Shown: piece after piece, positions 1 to 6,449 of the stretch
Numbering within the stretch: the stretch's first letter is position 1
How the letters are laid out: each line of letters opens with the position of its first letter
Assembly: GCA_022706165.1 (NCBI GenBank)
Contig: JAKJDA010000021.1
Span: 8,617 to 16,422 of the forward strand
From: Candidatus Hydrogenedentota bacterium
GTDB lineage: Bacteria; Hydrogenedentota; Hydrogenedentia; Hydrogenedentales; SLHB01
Length of the DNA stretch: 7,806 bases
Direction: 5' to 3'
Translations under genes and position numbers: made by a program
Notes under the pieces: generated by a model
Seen by the model: only the letters and a program-made list of their open reading frames with translations
Told to the model about the DNA's origin: nothing
Database searches by the model: none

Positions 1-195
1 TAGCCAATAACGACTCGCCGCGCCTAGGCCCCACTCCCCTTCTTCTTCCGGCGCGTGAATGTAGACGGGCGCCACCGGGCCTCGATCGGCCGCTGCGAAG
101 AGCGCCGGATTGTCTGTAAGGCGAAGGTCCTGCTGAAACCACACAATCGCGGGTGAATGGGACATGTCATATTTCATGGATACCGGCCTGGCCAC
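1..195 (-). CDS. Cryptochrome/photolyase-family protein, N-terminal fragment (cut by left edge)
   Basis: Reading leftward, the frame stays open to base 1 and gives the start of a DNA photolyase alpha/beta domain. It contains IVWFQQDLRLTDNPAL, then PVYIHAPEEEGEW, then GAASRYWL, which are hallmark N-terminal blocks of the photolyase/cryptochrome family (usual pattern VWFRxDLRLxDNPAL ... GAASRWWL). Family members bind FAD in a C-terminal domain, not visible here, and repair UV-induced pyrimidine dimers using light or act as blue-light receptors. Three starts are possible. GTG at 195 has an AGAGGA ribosome site 7 bases upstream; ATG at 177 and ATG at 165 have weaker sites, although 165 gives the most family-like N-terminus. 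The gene follows the 522-residue gene by 13 bp and is probably the operon's fourth member. Repair enzyme versus cryptochrome cannot be decided from about 60 residues. Confidence 0.85.
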   Translation of the reverse strand, partial: MARPVSMKYDMSHSPAIVWFQQDLRLTDNPALFAAADRGPVAPVYIHAPEEEGEWGLGAASRYWL

Positions 196-202
196 CGATT
201 CG

Positions 203-208
203 TCCTCT
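203..208 (-). promoter_or_regulatory. Ribosome binding site supporting the GTG start at 195
   Basis: On the minus strand this reads AGAGGA, 7 bases before a GTG that is in frame with the photolyase. The in-frame ATG at 177 has only an AGG about 9 bases upstream, and the ATG at 165 has no purine-rich site. The site therefore favours the upstream GTG, although the added residues (MARPVS) are outside the conserved domain. Confidence 0.45.
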
Positions 209-1777
209 CTAGTCGCCGGTTGTGCAGAATAGATCAGCCTGAGCGGCAAGTTCGCCGTTGTCGCGCGTCAGCAAAAACGAAAGCGACCGGACGTTTTGAG
301 CTTGTTCGATCCACCGCGCCGCGTCGGCCCTAAACGAATCCGGCGCATATCCGCGCAACAGATTGCTGTCCGCCAATTGCTGGCCGGCATCGGCGAGAGC
401 TTGCACGCAATCGAGCGGCTTGATCTGAAGGCACAGATTGCCCGGCGTGGCCAGGGGCTGAGGGGGTTGGGGCTGGGTCAACATCGCTTCGGCCACAGTC
501 CTGCTTGAACTGAACAATAAGTGTGCATCGCCATACGGCGCCGCCACAGGTTCCAACGACGGGCCGCCTATCAACGGCAGACGAATCCATTTGTGGTCGG
601 TCTCATAGCGGGGAATGCTATCCCACGGTTTTGCCGTATCCGGCAACGGCGGCCACGACGCGGCAGCCTTCTGGATGGCGTCGTTTGGGGCCTCGAATAG
701 TCCGACGAGCAACGGCAATGGCAGCATTTCGTTCTGGTCGACACCGCTCACGCTCAGGGCGAACCCTGGGCCCGCCAGGCCCAGCAACCCCGTCAGCATG
801 TGCAACCATCCCGGTTGTCGCCCGGGCGAGACGGTCTGCCAGGCTTCCCACTGTTGCGCGGCAAAAATCGGGTAGGGAAGGGCCGGAGCGAGCGACGCCC
901 ACACGTCTTTGATGGGATGTCCGAGATTGGCCGAAAGCCCGATCATGCCGTCAGGCGGCGCGATCAACGGCTTAGGGCCAAGATCGGTCAACAGGGGAGA
1001 GAGAGAGGCCTCAAGACTCTCATCTAGCTTCACGCGGCAGCGCAGGTGCGCCGCGGCGGCGTCGATGCGCAAGGCGAAACGTAGCGAACGGATGTGCTTG
1101 CCGAGGGGGTCGTCCGGCGATAATATCACCATGCCGCGCACGTGTTCGGTGCCGGACTTGGCGGTCTGGGTCAGCAACGGATCATCCGAGACGACATCCT
1201 CGGGCCGGAGCGTCAGGGAACGGATCAGCGCGTCGCGGGATCGTGACAGCAGGAAAAGACGTCCGCGCACGGCAAAATAAACGCTGGTTCCCCGTACATG
1301 GCGCAGGCGGAGCCCGCCCGCGGGATCGTTCTCGATCGCAGAAGCGAAGGCGCTTAACCGCTCCAGTTGCTTGCCAATCATCGTCATGCGCGTGATGATT
1401 ACGACGTCGCGAAAGGCGACGATGTCTTGACCCGTGATGTAGCACGGTCCGCCAATCAGATTGTTAAGCACCCACTCTGGAAGCCCTGTGCTTGATGTCA
1501 GTAAGGCTGGAATGCCGTTCGCGCCGATAGAGGGCGGCAACGCCCGCCACACTGCGGATTGCGCCAACGCGTCGCGATGTCTCAGGAGATCGGTGATGAC
1601 CACGCCATATTTTTGGTCTTTTGGAACGAATTGGCTATACGAACGACGGTCCCATGAACTGACCATCAAATAGAGAATCACAAGAACGCCCACCGCCAGC
1701 GCCATGCGGCGATAGAGCCCACGTCGCCGTCTGCGTCGCGCATCGCCTGGCGTAAACACCCGAACAACCTCGCTCAC
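209..1777 (-). CDS. Membrane-anchored protein of unknown function with two-fold internal repeat (DUF3352-like)
   Basis: I do not recognise this 522-residue protein with certainty. Residues 14-19 are six arginines, followed by one hydrophobic helix (about 25-41). This predicts an N-in anchor with the remaining roughly 480 residues outside the membrane. The exported part looks like two related halves. RLFLLSRSRDALIRSL (about 173-188) matches AHLLFSSSRTVAEAML (418-433), and SLRFALRIDAAAAHLRCRV (231-249) matches SLSFLLTRDNGELAAQADL (498-516). This layout resembles DUF3352-type bacterial surface proteins, but that link is by eye. Translation starts at GTG 1777, which overlaps the TGA of the upstream fusion gene (GTGA, 4 bp), with an AAGGAGG site inside that gene's last codons. 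The two products are thus probably made together and may act together at the cell envelope. No catalytic motif was found. Confidence 0.8.
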   Translation of the reverse strand: MSEVVRVFTPGDARRRRRRGLYRRMALAVGVLVILYLMVSSWDRRSYSQFVPKDQKYGVVITDLLRHRDALAQSAVWRALPPSIGANGIPALLTSSTGLPEWVLNNLIGGPCYITGQDIVAFRDVVIITRMTMIGKQLERLSAFASAIENDPAGGLRLRHVRGTSVYFAVRGRLFLLSRSRDALIRSLTLRPEDVVSDDPLLTQTAKSGTEHVRGMVILSPDDPLGKHIRSLRFALRIDAAAAHLRCRVKLDESLEASLSPLLTDLGPKPLIAPPDGMIGLSANLGHPIKDVWASLAPALPYPIFAAQQWEAWQTVSPGRQPGWLHMLTGLLGLAGPGFALSVSGVDQNEMLPLPLLVGLFEAPNDAIQKAAASWPPLPDTAKPWDSIPRYETDHKWIRLPLIGGPSLEPVAAPYGDAHLLFSSSRTVAEAMLTQPQPPQPLATPGNLCLQIKPLDCVQALADAGQQLADSNLLRGYAPDSFRADAARWIEQAQNVRSLSFLLTRDNGELAAQADLFCTTGD

Positions 1778-4233
1778 GACCCCTCCTTGCGGCTAGAACG
1801 CGTTCCGCTGGAAGAAGCCCGGCGGTTTTGCTGCGTCGCGATCTTGGCGGCGTCGCGACTGCTTCCAGTCGCTGCTTGGGGCTGCACGTCGTCGACTTCG
1901 CCAAGGCGCACCACCGTGTAAGGCCCCGGTTTGCCGCTCTCATCCGGAAACGCGACGCGGATCTGGCGAATCCTGGGCTGAAAAACCACGGAGCAGCGCG
2001 TCTGCTCGTTAAAGATGCGCGCCGTTCCGTTTTGCGCGGGATCGCCGTCCGAAAGGATTTCTTGAACGCGCGGCGCAGCAAGCGCTTGTTTGTCGCCGAT
2101 AAGCTCTGCCGCCCGCGCGTAGCGTTTGCTGCCGGAGTCGTCCGCGTTGGGGCTCGCCGGATCGATTCCAAGCAGCAGACCCTCGACAGGCGCGCGGACA
2201 ACTTGCGTCGCGCCGTATTCGATGATGCGCGCATCCAACGACGCCGCGTCGGCCACGAGCGCATGAAACCCGCGCAGATGCGAAGCCGCCTGCAATTGCG
2301 CCAAGGCTTCCGGAAGCGTTCCCGCGGTCTGCAAGGTCTGACGCAACGCCATTTCGATCGGCGGACCGGTCAAAGAAGGCGTTCCGAGGGCTTCCACCCT
2401 CTCGGCGCATAGCACAAGGCCCGCGTCATTCATTCCTGTAAACACCCCTGCCGTCCACGGAAAACCAATCGCCACGAACCGACGCCCTGTCGCAGGCTTC
2501 ACATCCTCCACGACGATCGCCTCCGCCGCAGGCCAATCGAAATTGCGACCGATCAGAACGCCATCCCGTTCCGTACGTTTGCCCGTCAACGCGAACATCG
2601 TACAGTAGGGCTGGCGGTAGATGTCTTCAGACCGCGCCTGCACCTCGAAAACTGGCGCGCACTGTGAAAGCCAAACCGCATCGAAGGGCAACGCGCAGGC
2701 ATCGGCCATGCCTTCAACCTCGCGCAGAAAGTCGTCTGGAAGCCCTTTCAGCAAAGGCCTCGCGTTGAAAGCGAGAAAGGACAACGCCAACGGCGTCTGA
2801 TTGAGGAACGGAGGGGCCAGATTCCACAAGCCCGTCTTGGGGGTCCATGCCTTGGACTCAACCCGGGCCCAAACGCGGTCCCGATAATGCGCGCGAATTT
2901 CCTCGGCAAACGCCATTCCGCGCATGTATCCAATCGCGTAAGCGGAACCTGTCAATGTTATGCGACGCGATCCGGGCAATGCTGCGATCTCCGGCTCTGC
3001 AGGCCGCTCCGGGTCGGGCTCCGGCGTTCCTCGGCTCATGAGCTTGCTGAATTCGCGGTAAAAAAAGTCTTCGATGCCCGGTCCATAGAAGTTCATGGAA
3101 GATTCGTAGCTCGTCGTGCTGTAGATCGAACGAGGCACGAAATACATGAGATGATCATTCGAAAGTCCCACGGAAAATTGAGCCCCGTATCCGCGCGCCA
3201 ACGTCCGTTTCCGCAATTCGAGCCCAATGTCGACGCACGGCTCCCCCGGGAAAAACGTCAGCAGCAAATCATTGATTTCGATGGTCTTCAGCGTCGTGTC
3301 CTGCGGGAGAAACGAATCCGCGAGGGTTTTCGGAAGAGTGACCTGCGCGGAGGCGACCCGCAGCGCGCTTTCGTCGCACCGAATTTTCTGGGCGGCCTCG
3401 TTTACGCGTTGGGCAAGCAACCGTCCCACCGCCTCGGTTTTGGCCCAGCCATCTTCGCCATGCGGCGCGGCGCATTTTTGATCGCCTTCCGCGCCATTGG
3501 TGAACAGGGCGATCGCGCTTTCGCCCAACAACGCCTCGAGTTCCGTATAATAGAAACCGCAATAATCGGCGGAAACAGAGAGGGCGTCTTCTTCGGGAAC
3601 GTTCGTGGGATGCGCGGCGAAATTGGCCATGACGGCGATGGGACGTCCGTCGGCGTTTTCAACGCGAATCACGCCCACCTGCGTGTCCACAGGACCGTCT
3701 GGCACGCGGCGGTTGCGCGACAGATCGTTCTGCTGGAACGTCGCATAGCCGATGGCCGCACGTTGGCGAGCCCCGATGGCCGCGCGCATAACCTCCGCGA
3801 ACTTTTGGGCGGCGGCCTCCAACACCTCCGGCATGAAGCGGCCCGAAATCGATCGAAAGATCAGGGGGCGCACCATCCCCCCCGTCCCGCTGTGATTGTG
3901 CGTCGCGACAAGAAAAATGTTTTCAGGCGGCACATCGCGCGGCGCCAATTCCAGCGCGCGATCGCGCAATTCGCGATTGATGACGCACAGATCGGCCGCA
4001 ACCAGCAGCAGGCGCGTCTGGCCGTCCTCCAGGTAGAGCGCCCGGGCCGTGATAGGGTCGTGCACCGCCGCCGCCCCTTGTCCCAGCCGCGCCCCATATC
4101 CATTCAGCGGCGTGCCAAGGCCGGGCGTAATGTCCACCTTTGCCGCGCCCGCTTCTAGCGCCTGTGCGGATACGGACAGCAACGCCGCCGCTCCTATCGC
4201 GCATGCAAACGTTCCTAAACGCCTCACTGTCAT
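1774..4233 (-). CDS. Secreted fusion: neutral/alkaline ceramidase-like domain plus C45 (acyltransferase/Ntn-hydrolase) domain
   Basis: This 819-residue protein joins two amidase-type domains. Residues 1-25 look like a Sec signal peptide (VRR, hydrophobic core, cleavage after AQA). Residues about 26-400 match the neutral/alkaline ceramidase N-terminal family: KVDITPGLGTPLNGYG (32-47), THNHSG (111-116), ANFAAHPT (203-210), NGAEGDQ (246-252) and FFPGEP (327-332). His112 or 114, His208 and Glu331 are likely zinc ligands. The family's catalytic Ser, expected just after the GD of NGAEGD, is not seen. A Pro/Glu-rich linker (403-418) leads to a C45-like domain (about 424-780): AIGYMRGMAFAEEI (433-446), then YCTMFALTGKRTERDG (543-558) with Cys544 the probable nucleophile, then GVLIGRNFDWP (558-568). 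The Ser/Arg-rich tail (784-819) looks disordered. It overlaps the hydratase by 4 bp (ATGA) with a GGGAG site. It likely hydrolyses N-acyl amides; the substrate is unknown. Confidence 0.85.
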   Translation of the reverse strand: MTVRRLGTFACAIGAAALLSVSAQALEAGAAKVDITPGLGTPLNGYGARLGQGAAAVHDPITARALYLEDGQTRLLLVAADLCVINRELRDRALELAPRDVPPENIFLVATHNHSGTGGMVRPLIFRSISGRFMPEVLEAAAQKFAEVMRAAIGARQRAAIGYATFQQNDLSRNRRVPDGPVDTQVGVIRVENADGRPIAVMANFAAHPTNVPEEDALSVSADYCGFYYTELEALLGESAIALFTNGAEGDQKCAAPHGEDGWAKTEAVGRLLAQRVNEAAQKIRCDESALRVASAQVTLPKTLADSFLPQDTTLKTIEINDLLLTFFPGEPCVDIGLELRKRTLARGYGAQFSVGLSNDHLMYFVPRSIYSTTSYESSMNFYGPGIEDFFYREFSKLMSRGTPEPDPERPAEPEIAALPGSRRITLTGSAYAIGYMRGMAFAEEIRAHYRDRVWARVESKAWTPKTGLWNLAPPFLNQTPLALSFLAFNARPLLKGLPDDFLREVEGMADACALPFDAVWLSQCAPVFEVQARSEDIYRQPYCTMFALTGKRTERDGVLIGRNFDWPAAEAIVVEDVKPATGRRFVAIGFPWTAGVFTGMNDAGLVLCAERVEALGTPSLTGPPIEMALRQTLQTAGTLPEALAQLQAASHLRGFHALVADAASLDARIIEYGATQVVRAPVEGLLLGIDPASPNADDSGSKRYARAAELIGDKQALAAPRVQEILSDGDPAQNGTARIFNEQTRCSVVFQPRIRQIRVAFPDESGKPGPYTVVRLGEVDDVQPQAATGSSRDAAKIATQQNRRASSSGTRSSRKEGS
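1782..1788 (-). promoter_or_regulatory. Ribosome binding site for the GTG-started membrane protein
   Basis: On the minus strand this reads AAGGAGG, 4 bases before GTG 1777. It lies inside the last codons of the upstream fusion gene (residues RKEG), so ribosomes finishing that gene can restart here. It settles the non-ATG start. Confidence 0.75.
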
Positions 4234-5015
4234 GATTCTCCCGTAAAATGCGGCGTCCGCTTATCCAGAAAGGCCGAAACGCCTTCAACGGCATCGTGGC
4301 TTGCCATGCATCGTTGAAACCCGCGAGTCTCCAGCTCGCTGGCATCGGCAGGATGCAAGGCCTGATTTTGGACGGTTTCCAGAATCGCCCGCATTGCCAG
4401 CGGCGACTTTCGGCTCACCGTGCCCGCAAGCTCTTGCGCGGCCGCCTCCAGTTCCTCGGCCTTCACGAGTTTACAGAGCAGGCCCGCCTCGTAGGCCTCT
4501 TGCGCGTCGACCATACGGCCCGTCAGCATCCAATCCAATGCCCTCGCATGACCGATCTGCCTCGCGAGCCGGTACGTTGCGCCCCAGCCCGGCATGATGC
4601 CGAGATTGATTTCGGGCTGGCCAAACGTCGCCTCCGTCGAAGCAAGGCGCAGATGGCACGCCAACGCCAACTCGCATCCTCCGCCTAGGGCCGCGCCATT
4701 CACCGCCGCGATAACAGGCTTGCCGCAGCCTTCGATGACATTCATCGTCTGCTGTCCCTCTGAAAGCAACGCGCCTTTCGCGAACGGATCGCTCCCCAGC
4801 GCGTCCTGGATCGATGGGATATCCGCGCCGCCGCTGAAAAATTTCCCTGCGCCGCCATGAATGACCATGCACCGAATCGCCGCATCGGCTTCGGCAGCCT
4901 GAACCGTCTCCCGAATTTCCCGCAGAAGTTCCACGTTGAGCGCATTCACCTTGGGGCGCTGCAGCGTCATCCACAAACATCCCGCATCCATGTGCGTCCC
5001 GATATATTCCGGCAT
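4230..5015 (-). CDS. Enoyl-CoA hydratase/isomerase family (crotonase fold)
   Basis: This 261-residue cytoplasmic protein has the usual crotonase length. It would add water to trans-2-enoyl-CoA, the second step of fatty acid beta-oxidation. Residues 61-66 (SGGADI) and 110-112 (ALGGG region) form the CoA oxyanion hole. GGGCELAL supplies Glu115 and FGQPEINLG supplies Glu135, matching the two catalytic glutamates of mitochondrial hydratase, so hydratase activity is more likely than the isomerase-only or decarboxylase variants. The C-terminus AFLDKRTPHF is also typical. I start at ATG 5015 because GGGAGG lies 5 bases upstream. A GTG at 5033 would add six residues (MTREDA) but swallow that site. 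It is the first gene of the minus-strand operon and overlaps the ceramidase fusion by 4 bp. Acyl-chain specificity cannot be read from sequence. Confidence 0.9.
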   Translation of the reverse strand: MPEYIGTHMDAGCLWMTLQRPKVNALNVELLREIRETVQAAEADAAIRCMVIHGGAGKFFSGGADIPSIQDALGSDPFAKGALLSEGQQTMNVIEGCGKPVIAAVNGAALGGGCELALACHLRLASTEATFGQPEINLGIMPGWGATYRLARQIGHARALDWMLTGRMVDAQEAYEAGLLCKLVKAEELEAAAQELAGTVSRKSPLAMRAILETVQNQALHPADASELETRGFQRCMASHDAVEGVSAFLDKRTPHFTGES

Positions 5016-5020
5016 GGCAT

Positions 5021-5026
5021 CCTCCC
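5021..5026 (-). promoter_or_regulatory. Ribosome binding site fixing the hydratase start at 5015
   Basis: On the minus strand this reads GGGAGG, 5 bases before ATG 5015. It decides against the in-frame GTG at 5033, which has no comparable site upstream. Confidence 0.75.
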
Positions 5027-5060
5027 GCGTCACGACCTTTGCGCCGCAGGGGAAAAGTCT

Positions 5061-5088
5061 AGCATACGTTCCCCGCGTCTTCCCACAA
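5061..5088 (-). promoter_or_regulatory. Predicted sigma70-type promoter for the minus-strand operon
   Basis: Reading the minus strand, TTGTGG (5088-5083) and TATGCT (5066-5061) are separated by 16 bases, about 45 bases upstream of the hydratase ATG. The -10 fits 4 of 6 consensus bases and the -35 fits 3 of 6. It is the only reasonable pair seen in this spacer for this direction. Confidence 0.45.
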
Positions 5089-5120
5089 TCGCTCGAAGAA
5101 AATCACGTGCCGTCGTGGAG

Positions 5121-5146
5121 CGATGGGAGTCGCTGCCATTCCATCG
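5121..5146. repeat. Short inverted repeat between divergent promoters
   Basis: CGATGG (5121-5126) and CCATCG (5141-5146) form a 6-bp dyad around a 14-base centre. It lies between the two divergent promoters. It could be a weak binding site, but arms this short can arise by chance. Confidence 0.2.
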
Positions 5147-5151
5147 GGGCG

Positions 5152-5164
5152 ATTGGCGGCCAAT
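5152..5164. promoter_or_regulatory. Perfect palindrome, candidate operator
   Basis: ATTGGC-G-GCCAAT is a perfect 6-1-6 dyad ending 8 bases before the rightward -35 box. It sits about 65 bases from the leftward -35. Symmetry and position fit a binding site for a dimeric regulator that could act on the dehydrogenase gene or on both directions. No regulator gene is in the window. Confidence 0.4.
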
Positions 5165-5172
5165 GCTTCTTT

Positions 5173-5201
5173 TTGTTGCGCCCCCCGCTCTTATGTATAC
5201 T
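5173..5201 (+). promoter_or_regulatory. Predicted sigma70-type promoter for the Gfo/Idh/MocA gene
   Basis: TTGTTG (5173-5178) and TATACT (5196-5201) are separated by exactly 17 bases. The -10 fits 5 of 6 consensus positions and the -35 has the conserved TTG. The predicted leader is about 55 bases to the ATG at 5263. Confidence 0.6.
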
Positions 5202-5249
5202 CGCTTGACGCTTGGGCATGAACCCAAAATCGCGGCGCGGCCGGCGCAC

Positions 5250-5256
5250 GGGGAGG
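5250..5256 (+). promoter_or_regulatory. Ribosome binding site fixing the dehydrogenase start at 5263
   Basis: GGGGAGG lies 6 bases before ATG 5263. An in-frame ATG at 5218 and another at 5212 would add Arg-rich residues of leader sequence that do not belong to the Rossmann domain, and they have no such site upstream. Confidence 0.75.
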
Positions 5257-5262
5257 CGTAGC

Positions 5263-6240
5263 ATGATGAACGAAGTCCGGTGGGGCATTCTGGGCACGGC
5301 GAAGATCGCGCGCACCTTCATCAAGGCCATGGCCGAATGCTACGACACCCGCGTGCAAGCCGTGGCGAGTCGCGAATACACGCGCGCCCTTGAATGGGCA
5401 AAGGAGCAAGGCATTCCGCGGGTATTCGGATCGTACCAGGAGATGCTCGACTCCGCCGAGATTGACTGCGTGTATAATCCGTTGCCGAATAGCTTGCACG
5501 CGGAGTGGACCATCAAGGCCCTCGAGGCGGGACTGCCGGTTTTGTGCGAGAAGCCTTTCGCGGCCAACGCCGCCGAAGCCCGCCGGGTCGCCGACGTGGC
5601 GGCGCAAAAGCGCCTGCCCCTCGGCGAAGCGTTCATGTACCGTTATCACCCGCAGTACGACCGCATCTTCGGCCTGATACAGGATGGCGCCCTCGGCGTT
5701 ATTACGACGATCCGCAGCGCGTTTTCATTCCGGATGCACAGCCGGGACAGCATTATCGCCGACGCCGCACTGGCTGGCGGCTCGCTCATGGACGTCGGTT
5801 GTTACTGCGTGAACCTGTCGCGGCTTGTCGCCGGCGCAGAACCTATCCGCGTAGCCGCATTCGAACGCCGCACCAGCGTCGACGATCTGATGCTCGGCAT
5901 CCTGGAGTTCCCCAACAACATCCTCGCGCACCTCGAATGCGGCATCGAGTCATACGCGAGAGAGACCGCCGAGATTGAAGGCGCCGACGGCTCGATCCTC
6001 ATTCCCTCGCCGTGGCTTCCCGGCAACGAGCGCGCCACGTTTCTATTGCGCCGGGGCGATCGCGAGGAAGTGGTCAACGTGCCGGCGGCCAATTCCTATG
6101 CGCTTGAAATCGAAGACTTCGTGCGCGCTTGCCGCACGCGCGATCCGCTCCGATGGAGCATAGAAGACGCCATCGCCAACATGCGGGTCATTGACGCCTT
6201 GTACGAATCCGCCCGCGCGGGCGCCGTCGTCACGGTTTGA
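5263..6240 (+). CDS. Gfo/Idh/MocA-family NAD(P)-dependent oxidoreductase
   Basis: This 325-residue cytoplasmic protein has the normal length for the family, whose members oxidise or reduce sugars, inositols and related polyols with NAD(P). The N-terminal Rossmann fold begins VRWGILGTAKIA (5-16), the dinucleotide-binding glycine motif. CEKPFA (95-100) carries the family Lys97. EAFMYRYHP (122-130) and GGSLMDVGCYCVNLSR (172-187) follow, giving Asp177 and Tyr181 at the active site. These blocks and their spacing are closest, by eye, to the dihydrodiol dehydrogenase / D-xylose dehydrogenase branch. The C-terminal beta-sheet domain includes GILEFPNNILAHLECG (212-227). The start at 5263 is set by its strong ribosome site. 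It has its own promoter and is divergent from the amidase operon, so a shared pathway is possible but not shown. Substrate and cofactor preference are unknown. Confidence 0.9.
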   Translation: MMNEVRWGILGTAKIARTFIKAMAECYDTRVQAVASREYTRALEWAKEQGIPRVFGSYQEMLDSAEIDCVYNPLPNSLHAEWTIKALEAGLPVLCEKPFAANAAEARRVADVAAQKRLPLGEAFMYRYHPQYDRIFGLIQDGALGVITTIRSAFSFRMHSRDSIIADAALAGGSLMDVGCYCVNLSRLVAGAEPIRVAAFERRTSVDDLMLGILEFPNNILAHLECGIESYARETAEIEGADGSILIPSPWLPGNERATFLLRRGDREEVVNVPAANSYALEIEDFVRACRTRDPLRWSIEDAIANMRVIDALYESARAGAVVTV

Positions 6241-6449
6241 GATTGCCCTCATTCCCCCTTTCCCTTCGTTCAAGCCTGCCTCACGATCGCGCTTTTCGGT
6301 GGGGTCAAACCTCGGGCAATGGTCCTGAGCGTTCCACCACCATTGATCCTGAACAGAAGCGTATGCTAGCATCGTAGTTTGGGATATGTATTCTTCTTTG
6401 GGGGACCCCATATCATTGGTTTTATTCATATATCTGCATTGGAAAATTC
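6241..6449. other. Gene-free spacer with several dyads
   Basis: No credible gene is seen on either strand. The right half is clearly more AT-rich than the flanking genes. It holds ATTGCCC (6242-6248) complementary to GGGCAAT (6314-6320), CAATGGT (6317-6323) complementary to ACCATTG (6339-6345), the palindrome ATGCTAGCAT (6363-6372) and the near-palindrome TGGGGGACCCCA (6399-6410). There is no GC-rich stem followed by a T run, so no intrinsic terminator is called for the dehydrogenase gene. The promoter of the next gene probably lies here. Confidence 0.5.
6360..6372 (+). promoter_or_regulatory. Candidate -10 element / palindrome upstream of the sigma-like gene
   Basis: CGTATGCTAGCAT contains TATGCT (6362-6367), the same -10-like hexamer predicted for the minus-strand operon. 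CGTATGCTAG is identical in the two places. No good -35 stands 16-18 bases upstream (a TTGATC at 6343 is only 13 away), so this is tentative. Confidence 0.25.

Noticed and set aside
1635..2264. Minus-strand 209-codon open frame inside the fusion gene
   Set aside because: It overlaps the C45 domain in another frame and is Arg/Ser-rich with no motif.
2887..4158. Long plus-strand open frame (423 codons) opposite the ceramidase-like domain
   Set aside because: It is antisense to a gene with clear domain motifs, very Arg-rich with no recognisable motif, and lacks a good ribosome site. It is a shadow of GC-rich codon use.
5212..5262. Upstream ATG starts for the dehydrogenase
   Set aside because: They would add an Arg-rich leader before the Rossmann motif and lack the strong ribosome site that precedes 5263.
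6241..6300. Possible intrinsic terminator after the dehydrogenase gene
   Set aside because: The C/T-rich stretch forms no compact GC stem followed by a T run.
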